Part shown: positions 8,532 to 14,277 of the stretch, in pieces
Position numbering within the stretch: the stretch's first letter is position 1
Layout of the letters: every line of letters starts with the position of its first letter
Assembly: GCA_910585355.1 (NCBI GenBank)
Contig: CAJUDN010000052.1
Coordinates: forward strand, 1-22,259
DNA: 22,259 nt
Direction of reading: 5' to 3'
Origin: an uncultured Lachnospiraceae bacterium
GTDB lineage: Bacteria; Bacillota_A; Clostridia; Lachnospirales; Lachnospiraceae
The notes under the pieces: model-generated
Told to the model about the DNA's origin: nothing
Databases searched by the model: none
The model's input: only the letters and a program-made list of their open reading frames with translations
Program-made: the position numbers and the translations under genes

Positions 8532-8576
8532 AAAACCTCCTGACATACTTTTTAATTAAGTATATTAAGAGGTTTT
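8532..8576 (-). promoter_or_regulatory. Hairpin covering the yabP ribosome-binding site
   Basis: AAAACCTC (8532-8539) pairs with GAGGTTTT (8569-8576), and inside it ATACTT (8545-8550) pairs with AAGTAT (8558-8563). On the minus strand the 3' arm contains the yabP AGGAGG and runs into a T tract. The structure could hide the ribosome site, or act as a weak attenuator. A loose sigma-E-like box pair overlaps it (about 8550-8585), so the transcript may instead begin inside the hairpin. Confidence 0.35.
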
Positions 8577-8595
8577 CCAATATATTCATATTAAT

Positions 8596-8770
8596 TGCAA
8601 CCGTTCAGATAACCTCTGGACTGTTACTATAAATTAATCAACTCATAACTGCTCAGGGACCCTCACAGTTACGGGCAAAAATCTATTGTAGACCGCCTAC
8701 GGCGGTCCCAGGCGCCTGCGGCGCTTGTTCAGGGCGGACAAAAACGGAGTACAGAAGAATTTTTGCCCGT
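8596..8770. repeat. Composite hairpin element between rqcP and yabP
   Basis: This gene-free stretch is filled with nested inverted repeats. A 32-nt unit at 8596-8627 is 26/32 identical to one at 9440-9471. There is a hairpin around TAACTG...CAGTTA (about 8646-8671). Outer arms ACGGGCAAAAAT (8671-8682) and ATTTTTGCCCGT (8759-8770) enclose two GC-rich hairpins: GACCGCC/GGCGGTC (8691-8707) and GCGCC/GGCGC (8712-8724), each with a 3-base loop. No protein is encoded. It may terminate the hup-rqcP transcript or be a repeat family member. Confidence 0.65.
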
Positions 8771-8778
8771 CTTTTGTT

Positions 8779-9018
8779 CTATAAATACCGATAAAGTTCC
8801 TTCACATCGTCTTTCCGGACTGTTTCCTGAACATCGAGAACTTCCACTTTTATAGATTTCATTCCGAACTGGATTTCAATGATGTCCCCCTGTTTTACTG
8901 CCAGAGATGCCTTGGCCGGTTTGTCATTGACCATCACACGGCCGGCGTCGCACGCCTCATTGGCTACTGTACGGCGTTTGATCAGGCGGGATACCTTCAA
9001 AAATTTATCTAATCTCAT
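8779..9018 (-). CDS. rqcP: S4-domain RNA-binding protein RqcP (YabO)
   Basis: Small S4-fold protein (79 residues) related to Hsp15. In B. subtilis RqcP binds stalled 50S subunits and helps RqcH add alanine tails in ribosome quality control. The S4 signature MRLDKFLKVSRLIKRRTVA at the N-terminus and the GRVMVNDKPAKASLAVKQGD segment (26-45) are clear. The ATG at 9018 is 3 bases after the HU stop, so the two are one transcript. The pair hup-rqcP followed by yabP-yabQ is a common clostridial arrangement. Length is typical (about 80-90). Confidence 0.93.
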   Translation of the reverse strand: MRLDKFLKVSRLIKRRTVANEACDAGRVMVNDKPAKASLAVKQGDIIEIQFGMKSIKVEVLDVQETVRKDDVKELYRYL

Positions 9019-9021
9019 GAA

Positions 9022-9297
9022 TTAAGCGTTCACCTGGTCTCTGAGAGCCTTTCCGGCTTTGAATCTGGGAGTCTTAGATGCAGCGATAGGCATTTTCTCG
9101 CCTGTCTTCGGATTTCTTCCCTCTCTCGCCGCTCTCTCTGAAACCTCAAAGGTACCAAAGCCCACTAACTGGATTTTCTCTCCCTTCACTAATTCATCTG
9201 CAACCACATCTGTAAAAGCCTTAAGGGCCTTTTCTGCATCTTTTCTGGAAAGCTCTGCTTTTTCAGCAACTGCTGCGATTAATTCTGTCTTGTTCAT
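9022..9297 (-). CDS. hup: DNA-binding protein HU
   Basis: Histone-like nucleoid protein that bends and compacts DNA as a dimer. The 91 residues match the family along their whole length: MNKTELIAAVAEKAELSRKDAE, the VGFGTFEVSERAAREGRNPKTG beta arm (about 45-66), and the conserved tip and C-terminal PRFKAGKALRD. An AGGAGG precedes the ATG. The very strong promoter at 9373-9401 fits an abundant protein. It is co-transcribed with rqcP. Confidence 0.97.
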   Translation of the reverse strand: MNKTELIAAVAEKAELSRKDAEKALKAFTDVVADELVKGEKIQLVGFGTFEVSERAAREGRNPKTGEKMPIAASKTPRFKAGKALRDQVNA

Positions 9298-9372
9298 TGA
9301 TATTTCCTCCTAAAAATCAACTTGCAACCGCCTTTATTTTTCCGGCGGATTCATTGCGGTTATACCCTTACA

Positions 9373-9401
9373 TTTATATATGCTTACAGCGTTTTTGTCA
9401 A
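9373..9401 (-). promoter_or_regulatory. Strong sigma-A promoter of hup-rqcP
   Basis: On the minus strand a perfect TTGACA (9396-9401) is followed after 17 bp by TATAAA (9373-9378). Transcription would start near 9366, leaving a leader of about 70 bases before the hup ATG at 9297. Confidence 0.85.
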
Positions 9402-9438
9402 GGTTTTTTCCCGTTTTACCCAGTTTTTTCCTTCCGGA

Positions 9439-9473
9439 CTGTAACAGTTCAGATAGCCCTTGAACTGTTACAG
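9439..9473. repeat. Perfect 13-bp inverted repeat (32-nt repeat copy 2)
   Basis: CTGTAACAGTTCA (9439-9451) and TGAACTGTTACAG (9461-9473) pair perfectly around a 9-base loop. The unit 9440-9471 repeats the one at 8596-8627 with 26/32 identity on the same strand. It lies about 40 bp upstream of the hup promoter, next to a GC-rich imperfect repeat (about 9506-9536, GCAAGCGCGGC / GCTCGTTGCTCGC). Confidence 0.75.
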
Positions 9474-9539
9474 CATACGGCCATTTAGAGTCGCCAATGT
9501 CTCGTGCAAGCGCGGCTTTTGGCTCGTTGCTCGCGTAAA

Positions 9540-9570
9540 TCAAAAAGATGGCGTTTTTTCCGCCATCTTT
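9540..9570 (-). terminator. Rho-independent terminator after the 97-residue gene
   Basis: AAAGATGGCG (9544-9553) and CGCCATCTTT (9561-9570) form a 10-bp stem with a 7-base loop. On the minus strand it continues into TTGATTT, extending the T run that starts in the stem. It begins 17 bases after the stop at 9587. Confidence 0.85.
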
Positions 9571-9586
9571 CGTACAGCTTTCTTAA

Positions 9587-9880
9587 TTAACTTAACTCAA
9601 TCTTTGCAGCGTCTTCCGGCTTAAATTCATTTTCCAGATCATAAATATTATGGCCTGTGGATTCGCCGAGAACACGGCCTTCCAAAGAATAACAGCGGAT
9701 AAAGCGCTTGTCCGAAACGCTGGACCAGTGCTCCACATCCCATGTCAGATAGCCCATGTCGTCGCTCTTCTTCTCCTTTAAATATAAGTCCACCTGTCTT
9801 CCATCACGCATAATCTGAATCAACTGCTTATAATCAGAGATTTCCACTTCTGTTTTTTTGACGGAATCATAAATCTTCAT
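9587..9880 (-). CDS. Conserved-looking small protein of unknown function (97 aa)
   Basis: I do not recognise the family. The 97 residues are acidic, with no membrane segment, signal peptide or cysteine-rich motif; the one cysteine is in RFIRCYSLEGR. The first 40 residues read like alternating strand/helix (MKIYDSVKKTEVEISDYKQL) and tryptophans cluster at the centre (TWDVEHWSSV). It looks like a real gene: ATG behind a good AGGAGG, codon use like its neighbours, and its own terminator at 9540-9570. It sits alone between the mazG and hup units, where B. subtilis has no gene. Function cannot be proposed. Confidence 0.8.
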   Translation of the reverse strand: MKIYDSVKKTEVEISDYKQLIQIMRDGRQVDLYLKEKKSDDMGYLTWDVEHWSSVSDKRFIRCYSLEGRVLGESTGHNIYDLENEFKPEDAAKIELS

Positions 9881-9928
9881 AAAAATACTCCCTCCTGAAC
9901 CTCTAAGTTCCCCAATAAGCTGATGCCA

Positions 9929-10099
9929 GGGTCAAAAGGTCATATAATGACATGCCTGCATGTCAATACATGACTTTGGGACCCGAAAAAACATAAAAAA
10001 GCAGCCCGATAGAGCGGATTTTGAATGTTTTTAGGATTGCGGGAGCATGAAATGCGGAGCAATCCGTAGGCATCAGGGGTCAAAAAACCGTTTGACCCC
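9929..10099. repeat. Composite hairpin element downstream of mazG
   Basis: This gene-free stretch holds a long 27-nt by 27-nt hairpin (9929-9955 with 9958-9984, 22 of 27 positions paired, 2-base loop). It is followed by GGATTGC/GCAATCC (10034-10040 with 10059-10065) and a perfect 9-bp hairpin GGGGTCAAA/TTTGACCCC (10076-10084 with 10091-10099). The outer ends TGATGCC...GGGTCAAA (9921-) and TTTGACCCC...CATCA (-10107) are themselves inverted. No reading frame is convincing. Confidence 0.65.
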
Positions 10100-10152
10100 A
10101 ACATCATAATCTTTGTCTATCATTATACAATCTGTTATTCAGAAATGCAATA

Positions 10153-10527
10153 TCATTTTTCCCGTTCCCGGCGCTTTATCTCTTCCCAAAGTTCCATTCC
10201 CTCCAGACCTTCTGGAAGCCCTGAGCCCCCGAACACCTTCGGATGGCGTCTCACCATCTTTTGGCAGATGCCGTCAATCACATTGTCCACGGTAAAATTT
10301 CCTTTTTCCTTTTCGATCTCGCTGTGGATCATAATCTGATACAGCACGTCTCCTAACTCCTCACACAAATTCATGGTATCCTGATTGTCAATGGCCTCCA
10401 GAACCTCCGCGCACTCCTCCACCAGATACTTTTTCATGGATTCATGGGTCTGTATGCGGTCCCAGGGACATCCTTTTTCTGAGCGAAGCTTTTCCATGAT
10501 CTCCTTCAAATCCTCCAATGTATACAT
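10153..10527 (-). CDS. mazG: MazG-type nucleotide pyrophosphohydrolase
   Basis: All-alpha NTP pyrophosphatase of the MazG family, thought to clear aberrant nucleotides. I place the start at ATG 10527 (124 residues) because a GGGGAG ribosome site lies just upstream. The frame stays open to 10689, but that extension is low-complexity and overlaps the spoVT terminator. The metal-binding pattern is present: EECAE (37-41) followed by EELGD (56-60), then the CPWD motif earlier (20-23) and RRHPKVFG (93-100), both typical. The B. subtilis counterpart YabN carries an extra N-terminal methylase-like domain that is absent here. It follows spoVT, as in Bacillus. Confidence 0.93.
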   Translation of the reverse strand: MYTLEDLKEIMEKLRSEKGCPWDRIQTHESMKKYLVEECAEVLEAIDNQDTMNLCEELGDVLYQIMIHSEIEKEKGNFTVDNVIDGICQKMVRRHPKVFGGSGLPEGLEGMELWEEIKRREREK

Positions 10528-10564
10528 AGTAATTTCTCCCCTTTCTTTTCTTCCTTCAGTATAG

Positions 10565-10603
10565 CAAAAAAAGAAGAATCCGTCTTGCGAATTCTCCTTT
10601 TTT
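10565..10603 (-). terminator. Probable spoVT terminator
   Basis: On the minus strand an A-rich arm ending GGAGAATTC pairs imperfectly with GATTCTTC, followed by a run of seven T. It lies between the spoVT stop and the mazG start. A GC-rich hairpin ATGCCGC/GCGGCAT (10648-10665), nested in GCCCAC/GTGGGC, lies nearer to spoVT and may add to termination. Confidence 0.55.
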
Positions 10604-10696
10604 AATCGAGCAGGGGAGGCCTTTTTCCTGCCCGCCGCGCAGCCCACATGCCGCTTTCGCGGCATATTCCCCTGCGTGGGCTTGTGCACTTAAAAC

Positions 10697-11245
10697 TCAG
10701 CTTTCCATCTGACGTCCTAAAAATCCTGCCGCTGTGGCAGCCAGCCGCAGTTCCCCGTCGGAAAATTTTGCTCTCGGTTCACGGCTCATGAGAACCACCG
10801 CCCCGATGGCATCTCCTTCGCAGATAATCGGCACCACCACCTGGGCGGTGATCCCTTCCACATCTTCAGAGGCAACCGGCGTATATGCCCGATCATCCTT
10901 CCCCGCCTGCACGGTGATCCGTTCCTGAATCGCATGTTCAAGCTGTTTGCTGATGGGTTTTTGAAGCAGGTCTTTTTTAGCTCCTCCGGCCGCTGCAATC
11001 ACCTGATCCCGGTCGGTGATGCAGACCATAAGTCCTGTGGATTGGGCCATGGCGTCTGCATACTGAGAAGCAAATGCGTTTAATTCCATCATCGGTGAGT
11101 ATTTTTTAAGAATGATTTCCCCCTCCCTGTCCGTAAAGATTTCCAATGGAGTTCCCTCCCGGAGTCTTAAGGTTCTTCGGATCTCCTTTGGAATCACCAC
11201 CCGGCCCAGGTCATCAATTCTCCTTACTATTCCAGTAGCTTTCAT
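10697..11245 (-). CDS. spoVT: Stage V sporulation protein T (AbrB-family regulator)
   Basis: Forespore transcription regulator that in B. subtilis modulates sigma-G genes and spore coat/germination properties. The 182 residues show an AbrB-type swapped-hairpin DNA-binding domain at 1-50 (TGIVRRIDDLGRVVIPKEIRRTL) and a GAF-like C-terminal domain (about 56-180, ending LAATAAGFLGRQ). The length (178 in Bacillus) and position before mazG are those of spoVT, which separates it from the shorter AbrB/Abh. GGAGG lies 10 bases before the ATG. No clear sigma-G box was found; a large hairpin element begins about 30 bp upstream. Confidence 0.96.
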   Translation of the reverse strand: MKATGIVRRIDDLGRVVIPKEIRRTLRLREGTPLEIFTDREGEIILKKYSPMMELNAFASQYADAMAQSTGLMVCITDRDQVIAAAGGAKKDLLQKPISKQLEHAIQERITVQAGKDDRAYTPVASEDVEGITAQVVVPIICEGDAIGAVVLMSREPRAKFSDGELRLAATAAGFLGRQMES

Positions 11246-11275
11246 ACAAAAATTCCTCCATTTTGCATTCCGTCA

Positions 11276-11429
11276 GTTACAGTTCATGGGGCGGAGAAAA
11301 ACGGATAAAAACAGGCGTCAAGCTTGCTTGTAAGGCTGATTTTATCCGTTTTTCCACATCGGGTGAACGCCCGATGCTTCTTATCCGTTAAAAACGGGCA
11401 AGAAGATGCCCCCTCCCATGAACCGTAAC
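11276..11429. repeat. Composite hairpin element between spoVT and the DUF3841 pair
   Basis: The outer arms GTTACAGTTCATGGG (11276-11290) and CCCATGAACCGTAAC (11415-11429) match at 14 of 15 positions. Inside are a perfect 14-bp stem AAAAACGGATAAAA/TTTTATCCGTTTTT (11297-11310 with 11340-11353) and a hairpin CATCGGG/CCCGATG (11357-11376). A further TTATCCGTT copy lies at 11381-11389. The folded form would be a multi-branched cruciform or RNA. The T tracts could end transcripts from either side. Confidence 0.7.
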
Positions 11430-11469
11430 TTCTGTCATTTGATTGTCGGTTTGACTGTAAATGTAGTAT

Positions 11470-11498
11470 TTGTCAAAAGGAGGAATTTATACTACAAT
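11470..11498 (+). promoter_or_regulatory. Sigma-A-like promoter of the DUF3841 pair
   Basis: TTGTCA (11470-11475) and TACAAT (11493-11498) are separated by 17 bp. The expected start near 11505 gives a short leader of about 30 bases before the ATG at 11535. Confidence 0.65.
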
Positions 11499-11534
11499 AG
11501 AGGTGCACACACAGGAAACAAAATGAGGTATTAT

Positions 11535-12092
11535 ATGGAAAAAATTACAGTTTGGACCAAACAAAATGAAAACGTTCTCCGGGAATTGGAAAAAAACGGA
11601 CGTTATGTCGCAAAAAGAGAATATATATGCAAAGATCTTGGAGAGCACGCCTATCTGGTTTTAGAGGCCTACGACTGGCTTGTAAAGCACAGTCCGGCTG
11701 CCGCCATGCGGCCCGCGGACGCAGAATATCCGGTCTGGGTTTCTCCCAAAAAGGAAGCCACCATGCTTCCCAGCGCCGGGTGCGTCATTCTGGAACTCGC
11801 TTTAGACCCGTCCTTAATTACCATGATAAACATCATGAAATGGGGCTCCATTTTGGACTATTCCTATATCCCGTCCGATAAGTCCGATGCCGCCCGCCAC
11901 CGGGCGCTTTTAGAGGAATACCGGGTAAGCGATTCCAAGGCCTATATGTCCCAGTTCTATCCGCAAATCAAGAGGGAGATCATCGAAAGCTGGGACCGAC
12001 TTTTTGACGACTCAGTGGACCCGGGAAACAGCGACTGTTATGGAAATATATGGGAGATTAAAAAAGAATGGGTTACGAACGTACTGAAATAA
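11535..12092 (+). CDS. DUF3841 domain protein, copy 1
   Basis: Protein of unknown function, 185 residues from the chosen ATG. The pattern is that of DUF3841: ITVWTKQ at the N-terminus, KREYICKDLGE, AYDWLVKHS, AEYPVWVS, then a KWGSILDYSYIP segment and the C-terminal FYPQIKREIIESWDRLFD. It is soluble, with no signal peptide or membrane helix. The ATG at 11535 has GAGGT six bases before it; an alternative ATG at 11523 has AGGA and would add four residues. The stop overlaps the next start (TAATG), so the two copies are coupled. It reads against the surrounding minus-strand genes from its own promoter. DUF3841 has no established role that I know. Confidence 0.88.
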   Translation: MEKITVWTKQNENVLRELEKNGRYVAKREYICKDLGEHAYLVLEAYDWLVKHSPAAAMRPADAEYPVWVSPKKEATMLPSAGCVILELALDPSLITMINIMKWGSILDYSYIPSDKSDAARHRALLEEYRVSDSKAYMSQFYPQIKREIIESWDRLFDDSVDPGNSDCYGNIWEIKKEWVTNVLK

Positions 12093-12640
12093 TGCTCTAC
12101 TCATCCCAGGCAGAGATTGTCCTGGAAACTCTGAAAAGAGACGGAATCTGTTTTTCCAGAAGAGAATATGTAAAGAAAAAATATGGGGAAAGCGCCGCCA
12201 TCTTTACCGCCGCGTACGACTGGTTTGTAAAGGAGGCCGCCCGCCATCTTCCAAAGCCTGAAGGGGCGGAATACCCCTACTGGGCCTTTTCTGATCCGTA
12301 CAGTGTGGACCAGTCTGCCGGAAACCAGATTGTAACGCTTCATCTTCCGGCAGACCAGGCCGTTTATTTTGATATGTACGACTGGAACAAAATTTTGTGC
12401 CTGAAATATCTTGGTGAAACGGAGGCGGACGAAAGGGCCTTTGGCCGGATGCTTTCCGATTATGGAATCCGAAAGGAAAGCGATGTGGTCCTCACAGGCT
12501 TTTATCCGGACTTAAAATATCAGGTCATGGAGAGCTGGAAACGTCTGTTCCGGCATCATGAGGCTGTTCTTTCCGGAAACCGTAAAGAAGTCAGAAGCGT
12601 TCAGGCCGGATTATGGTGTCTAAAGAAGGAATGGCTTTAA
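12092..12640 (+). CDS. DUF3841 domain protein, copy 2
   Basis: Paralogue of the preceding gene, 182 residues. The two align along their whole length: VLETLKRDGICFSRREYVKKK with VLRELEKNGRYVAKREYICKD, AAYDWFVKEA with EAYDWLVKHS, AEYPYWAF with AEYPVWVS, and FYPDLKYQVMESWKRLF with FYPQIKREIIESWDRLF. Identity by eye is roughly one third, so the duplication is old. The start is taken at ATG 12092, which shares bases with the upstream TAA; ATG 12068 in the same frame is possible. The last 50 bases overlap the end of the convergent ATPase gene. Being retained as a pair suggests a heteromeric or two-step function, which is inference. Confidence 0.86.
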   Translation: MLYSSQAEIVLETLKRDGICFSRREYVKKKYGESAAIFTAAYDWFVKEAARHLPKPEGAEYPYWAFSDPYSVDQSAGNQIVTLHLPADQAVYFDMYDWNKILCLKYLGETEADERAFGRMLSDYGIRKESDVVLTGFYPDLKYQVMESWKRLFRHHEAVLSGNRKEVRSVQAGLWCLKKEWL

Positions 12641-13304
12641 CCGTTCCTTCTGACATCCTTAAGATTTCATCTGACAGATAGTATACGGCTCTTAAGTCGT
12701 GGGAAACCAGAATACAGGTCAGGTTAAGATCGTTTCTCAAGTCAGAAAGCAGGTTTAAAATCTGAGCCTGTACCGATACATCCAGACTGCTTAAGGGCTC
12801 ATCTAACAGCAGCAGTTCCGGCTTCGCTCCCAGGGCTCTCGCAATACAGATCCTCTGAAGCTGTCCTCCGGAAAACTGCCTGGGATACTTTTTCATTTCC
12901 TCCGGGGCAATTCCCACCATTTTAAGAAGCCTCGCCGTCTCCGTTTGACATTCTTCCCGGTTCATATGAAAAAGATTCTTAAGGGGTTCAGAAACGATCT
13001 GAAGTACGTTTTGGTGATGATTGACTGCTTCCAGACTGTTTTGAAATACCATCTGAATTTTTCCCCTGACCTTCTTGCTTTCCACAGGCACCCCGCAGAA
13101 TAACGCCTGGCCCGAATCCGGTTTTTCCAGACCTGCCAAAATCCGGCAGAGGGTGCTTTTTCCACAGCCGCTCTCCCCCACAAGGCCCAGGCACTTTCCT
13201 TTCTCAAGCCGGAAAGAAACCCCCTTTAATATCTGCTGCCGACCCCTTCCCCGGCTTCCATAGGCTCGGGTCACATCGTCCGCTTCCAAAAGGATTTCAC
13301 CCAT
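12591..13304 (-). CDS. nikE: ABC transporter ATP-binding protein, NikE/DppF-type
   Basis: Second ATPase of the importer, 237 residues. Motifs: Walker A GESGCGKST (43-51), Q-loop Q88, signature FSGGQLQR (144-151), Walker B LLLLDEP (164-170), switch H202. It lacks the long C-terminal cysteine-bearing extension of its partner, as usual for NikE/DppF-type subunits, and is close to NikE in length. The start at 13304 overlaps the end of the partner ATPase by 8 bases. It is the last gene of the operon, and no terminator is seen behind it before the convergent DUF3841 gene, with which it shares 50 bp. Substrate is inferred from the B12 riboswitch (cobalt or related). Confidence 0.92.
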   Translation of the reverse strand: MGEILLEADDVTRAYGSRGRGRQQILKGVSFRLEKGKCLGLVGESGCGKSTLCRILAGLEKPDSGQALFCGVPVESKKVRGKIQMVFQNSLEAVNHHQNVLQIVSEPLKNLFHMNREECQTETARLLKMVGIAPEEMKKYPRQFSGGQLQRICIARALGAKPELLLLDEPLSSLDVSVQAQILNLLSDLRNDLNLTCILVSHDLRAVYYLSDEILRMSEGTVKAIPSLDTIIRPERF

Positions 13305-14277
13305 GTTTCTCCTCCCTCTGTCCGCGAAAACAGCTGCACCGGCTAAAATGCCCGGGAGTCATTTCCCTGAGGACCTGTTCTCCTTTACACACCTCTTTTG
13401 CAAAGGGGCATCTGGGAGCAAAGGCGCATCCGGCTCCCATGCCATCCCTCAGTCTTGGCGGATACCCATCCATGGTCTGTAGCCGTTCCTTTGAAAAACC
13501 CGGACGGGAGCGCAGAAGGCCTCCCGTATACGGATGGAGAGGATTCCCCAGAACAGCCTCCTTTTCTCCCCACTCCAGAATCTGCCCTGAATACATCACA
13601 TAGACCGTATCGGCCATCCTGGCAATCACATCCAGATCATGGGACACCAAAAGAATAGAAATCCCCTCTTGGTTCTGACAGTCTTCAAGGATACGAAGCA
13701 GCTCTTTCTCCGTGGCCCGGTCCAGAGCCGTGGTAGGCTCATCAGCCAAAAGGACCCTGGGGCTCAGCCCCAAAATCAGAGCAATCAGGACTCGCTGAAG
13801 CTGCCCGCCGCTCAGTTCAAAGGAATATCGGTTCCACAAAGACTCCGGCTCATGAATTCCCATCCGGGCCAGGCGCTTTATGGAATTTTTCCTTATATCA
13901 TCCCATTCCCTTCCCGGATGACCCTCCAGGAAATGAGCCCCCATGGTCATCCGCGGGTCAAAAGCCGCCATAGGATTCTGGGCCGCAAAAGCCAGCTTTT
14001 TTCCCCTGAAATGATCCATGGACCTGTCATCCTTTATGGGCACTTCTTCACCTTCCAAAAAAACAGCTCCTGTCACAGACCAATTTTTCGGCTCCAGAAG
14101 TCCTAAAACCGCTTGACAGGTGAGAGATTTCCCGCAGCCGCTTTCCCCTATGATTCCTGTACAGCCCTTCCTTTTTAAAGAAAGGGTCACGTCCTTCACC
14201 ACCGGAATCCGTGCTGTTCCCGCTCTCATGGAAACTGACAGATTCTCGATCTGTAAAATTACGTCTTCCTTTTTCAT
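13297..14277 (-). CDS. nikD: ABC transporter ATP-binding protein, NikD/DppD-type
   Basis: First ATPase of the importer, 326 residues. Motifs: Walker A GESGCGKS (44-51), Q-loop Q100, signature LSGGQ (155-159), Walker B VLLADEP (175-181), switch H213. After residue 245 comes the oligopeptide/dipeptide-type C-terminal extension (HPYTGGLL, then four cysteines C284, C290, C297 and C314 in the GAGCAFAPRCPF region), a site that holds a metal or Fe-S centre in some Dpp/Opp ATPases. It overlaps the upstream permease by 4 bases (ATGA). The length is that of DppD more than of E. coli NikD (about 254), so the nickel name is only a family label. Confidence 0.92.
   Translation of the reverse strand: MKKEDVILQIENLSVSMRAGTARIPVVKDVTLSLKRKGCTGIIGESGCGKSLTCQAVLGLLEPKNWSVTGAVFLEGEEVPIKDDRSMDHFRGKKLAFAAQNPMAAFDPRMTMGAHFLEGHPGREWDDIRKNSIKRLARMGIHEPESLWNRYSFELSGGQLQRVLIALILGLSPRVLLADEPTTALDRATEKELLRILEDCQNQEGISILLVSHDLDVIARMADTVYVMYSGQILEWGEKEAVLGNPLHPYTGGLLRSRPGFSKERLQTMDGYPPRLRDGMGAGCAFAPRCPFAKEVCKGEQVLREMTPGHFSRCSCFRGQREEKHG

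Noticed and set aside
9334..9543. 69-residue minus-strand frame upstream of hup
   Set aside because: It runs through the hup promoter (TTGACA-TATAAA) and the 13-bp inverted repeat; no ribosome site. It is a frame over a repeat element.
10528..10689. N-terminal extension of MazG to ATG 10689
   Set aside because: The extension is low-complexity and covers the spoVT terminator; a good ribosome site supports ATG 10527, which gives the normal family length.
8671..11429. CRISPR array suspected from repeated stems
   Set aside because: The repeats are few, unequal in spacing and differ in sequence; no regular spacer pattern and no cas genes.
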